Positions 4,441-6,435 of a DNA stretch of 6,435 bases are shown here, one piece after another; position 1 is the first letter of the stretch, and each line of letters opens with the position of its first letter. The notes beneath the pieces are model-generated. The model searched no databases. It was given only the letters and a program-made list of their open reading frames with translations, and was not told the origin of the DNA. The position numbers and the translations under genes are program-made. The stretch comes from JBGTLW01 sp964614575 (GTDB lineage: Bacteria; Planctomycetota; Phycisphaerae; Phycisphaerales; Phycisphaeraceae): NCBI GenBank assembly GCA_964614575.1, contig CAZTLX010000227.1:1-6435 (forward strand), in the 5' to 3' direction.

Positions 4441-4878
4441 TCACTTAGACTTCTTTCTAAGTGTCAACTGCTTCTTGAACTGCTCGGCAATCTCGTCTGC
4501 AGAAGGTGATGCGTCGGCGTCCGCTTCGAAAAAATAACTCAATGCCGCGATATACGCTTCGCCCATCATCGCAGTCATCGTTGCTGCGGTGGCGGCAGAG
4601 ATCGCGCCGCCCGCCAATGTGCCGCCACCTGGAATAAGTTTCAGCAGATTACCTACCAAAGCTCGACCAGCGAAAGTGGCGGCGGAGCAACCCGCCGCAC
4701 CTGTCACAATTGTTGACAAGAATGCCCTGGATAATTGAAGGCCAAACACCGCAGAAATGGTCGCTAGCATGGCGATCTGAATAGGAACCAGAATCGCCCA
4801 ATCAGAAAATGGAATCGGAGATGCCCCCGCCGCCGTAGCCGCGCCGGTGGCGGTTCCAACTGCGGCGTGAGCCCTATT
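4441..4878 (-). CDS. C-terminal DUF697-like part of the GTPase, in the -1 frame
   Basis: This is the second half of the split GTPase protein, 145 codons from AAT at 4878 to the stop at 4441. In this frame the sequence runs straight on from the GTPase: HAAVGTATGAATAAGASPIPFSDWAILVPIQIAMLATISAVFGL, then SRAFLSTIVTGAAGCSAATFAGRALVGNLLKLIPGGGTLAGGAISAATAATMTAMMGEAYIAALSYFF. This is the long glycine- and alanine-rich hydrophobic region of DUF697-type tails that follow bacterial GTPase domains and probably contact the membrane; it ends in a charged tail ADEIAEQFKKQLTLRKKSK. Separate initiation at the internal ATG (4770) is unlikely because no ribosome binding site precedes it. Joined to the 219 GTPase residues it gives 364 aa, a normal length for the family as I know it. 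Confidence 0.72.
   Translation of the reverse strand, partial: NRAHAAVGTATGAATAAGASPIPFSDWAILVPIQIAMLATISAVFGLQLSRAFLSTIVTGAAGCSAATFAGRALVGNLLKLIPGGGTLAGGAISAATAATMTAMMGEAYIAALSYFFEADADASPSADEIAEQFKKQLTLRKKSK
4442..4463. repeat. 8-bp inverted repeat at the GTPase gene 3' end
   Basis: CACTTAGA (4442-4449) and TCTAAGTG (4456-4463) form a perfect 8-bp stem with a 6-nt loop over the last codons and stop of the minus-strand gene. No U-tract follows on the minus strand, so it may be a partial terminator, a stability element or chance. Confidence 0.35.
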
Positions 4879-5534
4879 TTTTTTATACGGATACTCACGC
4901 GTTGAGCAGCAGAAAGCGCATTGCGGTGCGCTTCTGGAACAAGTTCTTCCGTCAACTCGATAAGGGCGACCAGGCCCTCCGGTGGCATTGCATGCCCATC
5001 ATCGAATACCTCAGGAATCGCGCGTACGCGCACGACATTCCGTGCTTCCGGCAGCAGGGATTGCACTTCGGCGCGGAAACCACTATCGCTTCGCGCCTTT
5101 GTTATCACGCCTACAACGGGACAGTATTCTGCCAGCATCTCGCAGAGTTTTGACTCTGCTAGTTCAACCCGCCGAGAATCCTCCGATATACAAATCCACG
5201 CAACGTGAATATGCTTCGTGGGGTCTGGGCTGGCTTTCCGCTCACGGAGAATCTGCTTCAGAGCATTGAGAGTGTCATCAAAATCAGCAAGTTCGAGTCC
5301 GCGTGTGTCCAATATGGTAAGTGGAATCCCCTCTTTATGGATTTCCCGAACATGTGTGGTCACAGGACGCCCTTGCCCTGTCGTAGCCAAGTTCCCCTGA
5401 AACACCGCATTGATCAGAGTGCTCTTGCCCACGCCGGTGCGTCCAGCGATGAGCACGTTCACTTGCCCACGCTTCTTGAAGGCGTTTTCAACCGCCTCGT
5501 TAATCATGTTCCGAAAGTCCTGCTCATCAATCAT
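4764..5534 (-). CDS. Era-like GTPase domain protein, N-terminal frame
   Basis: A P-loop GTPase of the bacterial Era/dynamin-related type that carries a DUF697 tail. The first 219 codons are normal: GRTGVGKST (31-39, G1), PVTTHV (58-62, G2 threonine), DTRG (76-79, G3 DxxG) and TKAR (145-148) at the G4 position. The start at 5534 (MIDEQDFRN) is preferred; GGGG lies six nt upstream, and the frame is open to GTG at 5600 without a better site. After codon 219 the frame enters a run of eight A residues and reads 37 out-of-family residues (GLTPQLEPPPARLRRRG... RSPC) to a stop at 4764. The true tail continues in the -1 frame (4441-4878). Either frameshifting restores the protein, or the gene carries a one-base deletion or sequencing error. 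This region is visibly more AT-rich than its neighbours. Cellular role unknown. Confidence 0.8.
   Translation of the reverse strand: MIDEQDFRNMINEAVENAFKKRGQVNVLIAGRTGVGKSTLINAVFQGNLATTGQGRPVTTHVREIHKEGIPLTILDTRGLELADFDDTLNALKQILRERKASPDPTKHIHVAWICISEDSRRVELAESKLCEMLAEYCPVVGVITKARSDSGFRAEVQSLLPEARNVVRVRAIPEVFDDGHAMPPEGLVALIELTEELVPEAHRNALSAAQRVSIRIKKIGLTPQLEPPPARLRRRGHLRFHFLIGRFWFLFRSPC
4877..4884 (-). promoter_or_regulatory. A8 slippery run at the GTPase frame junction
   Basis: In mRNA the zero-frame codons read AUA AAA AAA AUA, so the canonical -1 slippery heptamer A-AAA-AAA is exactly in register. A -1 slip after the second AAA gives AAU AGG GCU, entering the frame that encodes the tail. 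A GC-rich stem (CCGCCACCG with CGGCGGCGG, one mismatch) begins about 23 nt downstream, further than usual for a stimulator. No Shine-Dalgarno-like stimulator is obvious upstream. Transcriptional slippage on A8 is an equally good mechanism. Confidence 0.5.
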
Positions 5535-5617
5535 TTTGTTCCCCGCATAAGTAAGATTTCGATTGGCACTAGATTCCAGTATTTGACCACGAATGGACAC
5601 GCATTCGCACGACCGGC

Positions 5618-5625
5618 ATTATAAT
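5618..5625. promoter_or_regulatory. symmetric TATAAT box upstream of the GTPase gene
   Basis: ATTATAAT is self-complementary, so a perfect TATAAT reads on the minus strand (5618-5623) and on the plus strand (5620-5625). A minus-strand start would fall near 5611, leaving a leader of about 75 nt before the GTPase ATG. No good -35 box is visible on either side, so activity is uncertain. Confidence 0.35.
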
Positions 5626-5767
5626 GTACTGATTTCATGCGCTGCTTGCTTGGGGGCGGCATAGGTGACCTGTAGGGACTCCTCCCTCCAGGACAACGCG
5701 GCTGTCGAGCTGGCGTTCATGCGTTGGGTACGAAGCGTGGGCTTGGCCCGGCTGCGTCTGGTACACA

Positions 5768-6100
5768 GTGCTGGAGAACCGGAGGTGCGCGCATGAGCCG
5801 ATCATCGATCCGGACGACAATCTCGACGAGTTTAAGAATGCGGTGACGTTCCGCGGGTCGGTGCCGGACCAGAGCAAGCGGCGGGGCCGCGTCGATTACT
5901 GCGACACGCCGTGCCAGATCCGCATCGACTGGCTGCATCCGCATCGCAGCATCGTCGACTTGAAGACGACCGCCGACCTCACCTGGTTCGAGCACGAAGT
6001 CCGCCACCTCCGCTCCATCAGCCGCCTTACATTGAACGCGCTCATCGGCCGGCCCTTCCGCGCCGCCCGCCAGCGGTCCTGTTCGGTCTTGGCGAGGTAA
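5768..6100 (+). pseudogene. remnant of a RecE/DUF3799-type PD-(D/E)XK exonuclease
   Basis: The only convincing plus-strand coding segment. From about 5795 to 6036 it reads PIIDPDDNLDEFKNAVTFRGSV..., CQIRIDW, then IVDLKTTADLTWFEHEVRHL. The metal-binding pattern RIDW with D54 followed by VDLKT with D64 and K66 is the catalytic core of RecE-like (DUF3799/YqaJ) exonucleases, which chew double-stranded ends for recombination. Downstream, RSISRLTLNAL looks like a worn version of the QLxFYRAL helix, then the frame ends at 6100. Upstream codons from 5669 are open but read as non-family sequence, and the only starts are GTG without a ribosome binding site. So both ends are missing and the gene is probably a fragment. 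It is unlike the minus-strand nuclease at 2678-3568. Confidence 0.5.
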
Positions 6101-6326
6101 CAGCGCCACGCCCGCTCCGCATCCGGCCCGGTTGGCACGTGCGGCACACCTCTTTGCACAGGAAACCACCGCGATTTTGGCACGGGATCACACCGATTCC
6201 GGCGACATGCCGGGGGCTACGCGCGTCGAGAAACTAACCATGCCGCAAGTGCGGGGGTTATAGCGGTCTCCTGCGACTGTCGGCTGCAAGATCAGCATTT
6301 TCAATTGCTTGCGATCCGGGAGGTAT
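6101..6326. other. 226-bp stretch between exonuclease remnant and tRNA fragment
   Basis: Several frames are open on both strands here, including a minus-strand one from 6183 (MPKSRWFPVQRGVPHVPTG...), but none has a ribosome binding site or a recognisable domain. It probably holds insertion debris. The 3' half of the tRNA-Gly gene expected here on the minus strand is absent. Confidence 0.45.
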
Positions 6327-6366
<40 letters not shown>

Positions 6367-6377
6367 ATGTTCTACGA

Positions 6378-6407
6378 ATCTTAGCATAACGCCGCACTAA
6401 GTCGCAA
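6378..6407 (-). promoter_or_regulatory. putative promoter of the tRNA-Gly gene
   Basis: On the minus strand TTGCGA (6402-6407) and TAAGAT (6378-6383) are 18 nt apart, placing the start near 6371, five nt before the tRNA 5' end. Geometry fits a tRNA promoter; box matches are moderate. Confidence 0.35.
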
Positions 6408-6421
6408 GAGGCCGTGTTGTT

Positions 6422-6428
6422 AAAGGAG
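6422..6428 (+). promoter_or_regulatory. possible ribosome binding site of a gene beyond the right edge
   Basis: AAAGGAG ends 7 nt before the window edge, the same spacing used by genes here, so a plus-strand start codon may follow directly outside the window. The start codon itself is not visible. Confidence 0.3.
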
Positions 6429-6435
6429 TTAGCAC

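Noticed and set aside
4441..4770. Separate 109-aa gene starting at the internal ATG 4770
   Set aside because: No ribosome binding site, and the same frame upstream to 4878 continues the family sequence, so it is the tail of the GTPase protein.
5635..5877. 80-aa minus-strand frame across the start of the exonuclease remnant
   Set aside because: No ribosome binding site or recognisable domain; partly antisense to the better-supported plus-strand segment.
5896..6183. 95-aa minus-strand frame (MPKSRWFPVQRG...)
   Set aside because: Half of it is antisense to the exonuclease core, and there is no ribosome binding site; a real N-terminal fragment cannot be excluded but is unsupported.

Overview
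The window looks like accessory DNA from a GC-rich bacterium. Nearly all recognisable genes lie on the minus strand, with strong Shine-Dalgarno sites 6-8 nt before their starts. I associate the short conserved families here (the 99-aa protein, the 159-aa protein beside a RecB-like nuclease, a shortened sliding-clamp-like protein) with planctomycete accessory regions. That is recollection of family resemblance, not a database result, so the lineage is only a suggestion.

Layout, in minus-strand transcription order. The right edge (6327-6366) holds the first 40 nt of a tRNA-Gly(CCC) gene that stops matching a tRNA just after the anticodon loop; a possible ribosome binding site for a plus-strand gene touches the edge. 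Plus-strand positions 5768-6100 hold a remnant of a RecE-type PD-(D/E)XK exonuclease with no proper beginning or end. Positions 4441-5534 encode a GTPase with a hydrophobic DUF697-like tail, split over two frames at a run of eight A residues; this stretch is visibly more AT-rich than the rest. Positions 4045-4440 carry no gene but contain a strong plus-strand terminator, which may end a short RNA, and an attenuator-like hairpin.

The centre (1256-4044) is a compact minus-strand run that looks like one operon: a 159-aa protein, a RecB/Cas4-like iron-sulfur PD-(D/E)XK nuclease (4-bp start/stop overlap), a 49-aa acidic protein, a two-domain sliding-clamp-like protein and a small two-TM membrane protein. 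The likely theme is DNA end processing or recombination, as in phage or integrative-element recombination modules, but no integrase, recombinase or annealing protein is identifiable inside the window.

The left part holds a Phd/VapC-type toxin-antitoxin pair (565-1183) with a putative promoter and operator, then a 99-aa conserved protein (123-422) and perhaps the start of another gene running off the left edge. Between the toxin and the 99-aa gene lies a second short-RNA-like unit. It shares an 11-nt motif and the same promoter-motif-hairpin layout with the one near 4241-4297, so the two units bracket the toxin-antitoxin and nuclease cassette. The toxin-antitoxin pair, broken tRNA and exonuclease remnant together suggest a mobile-element insertion zone.
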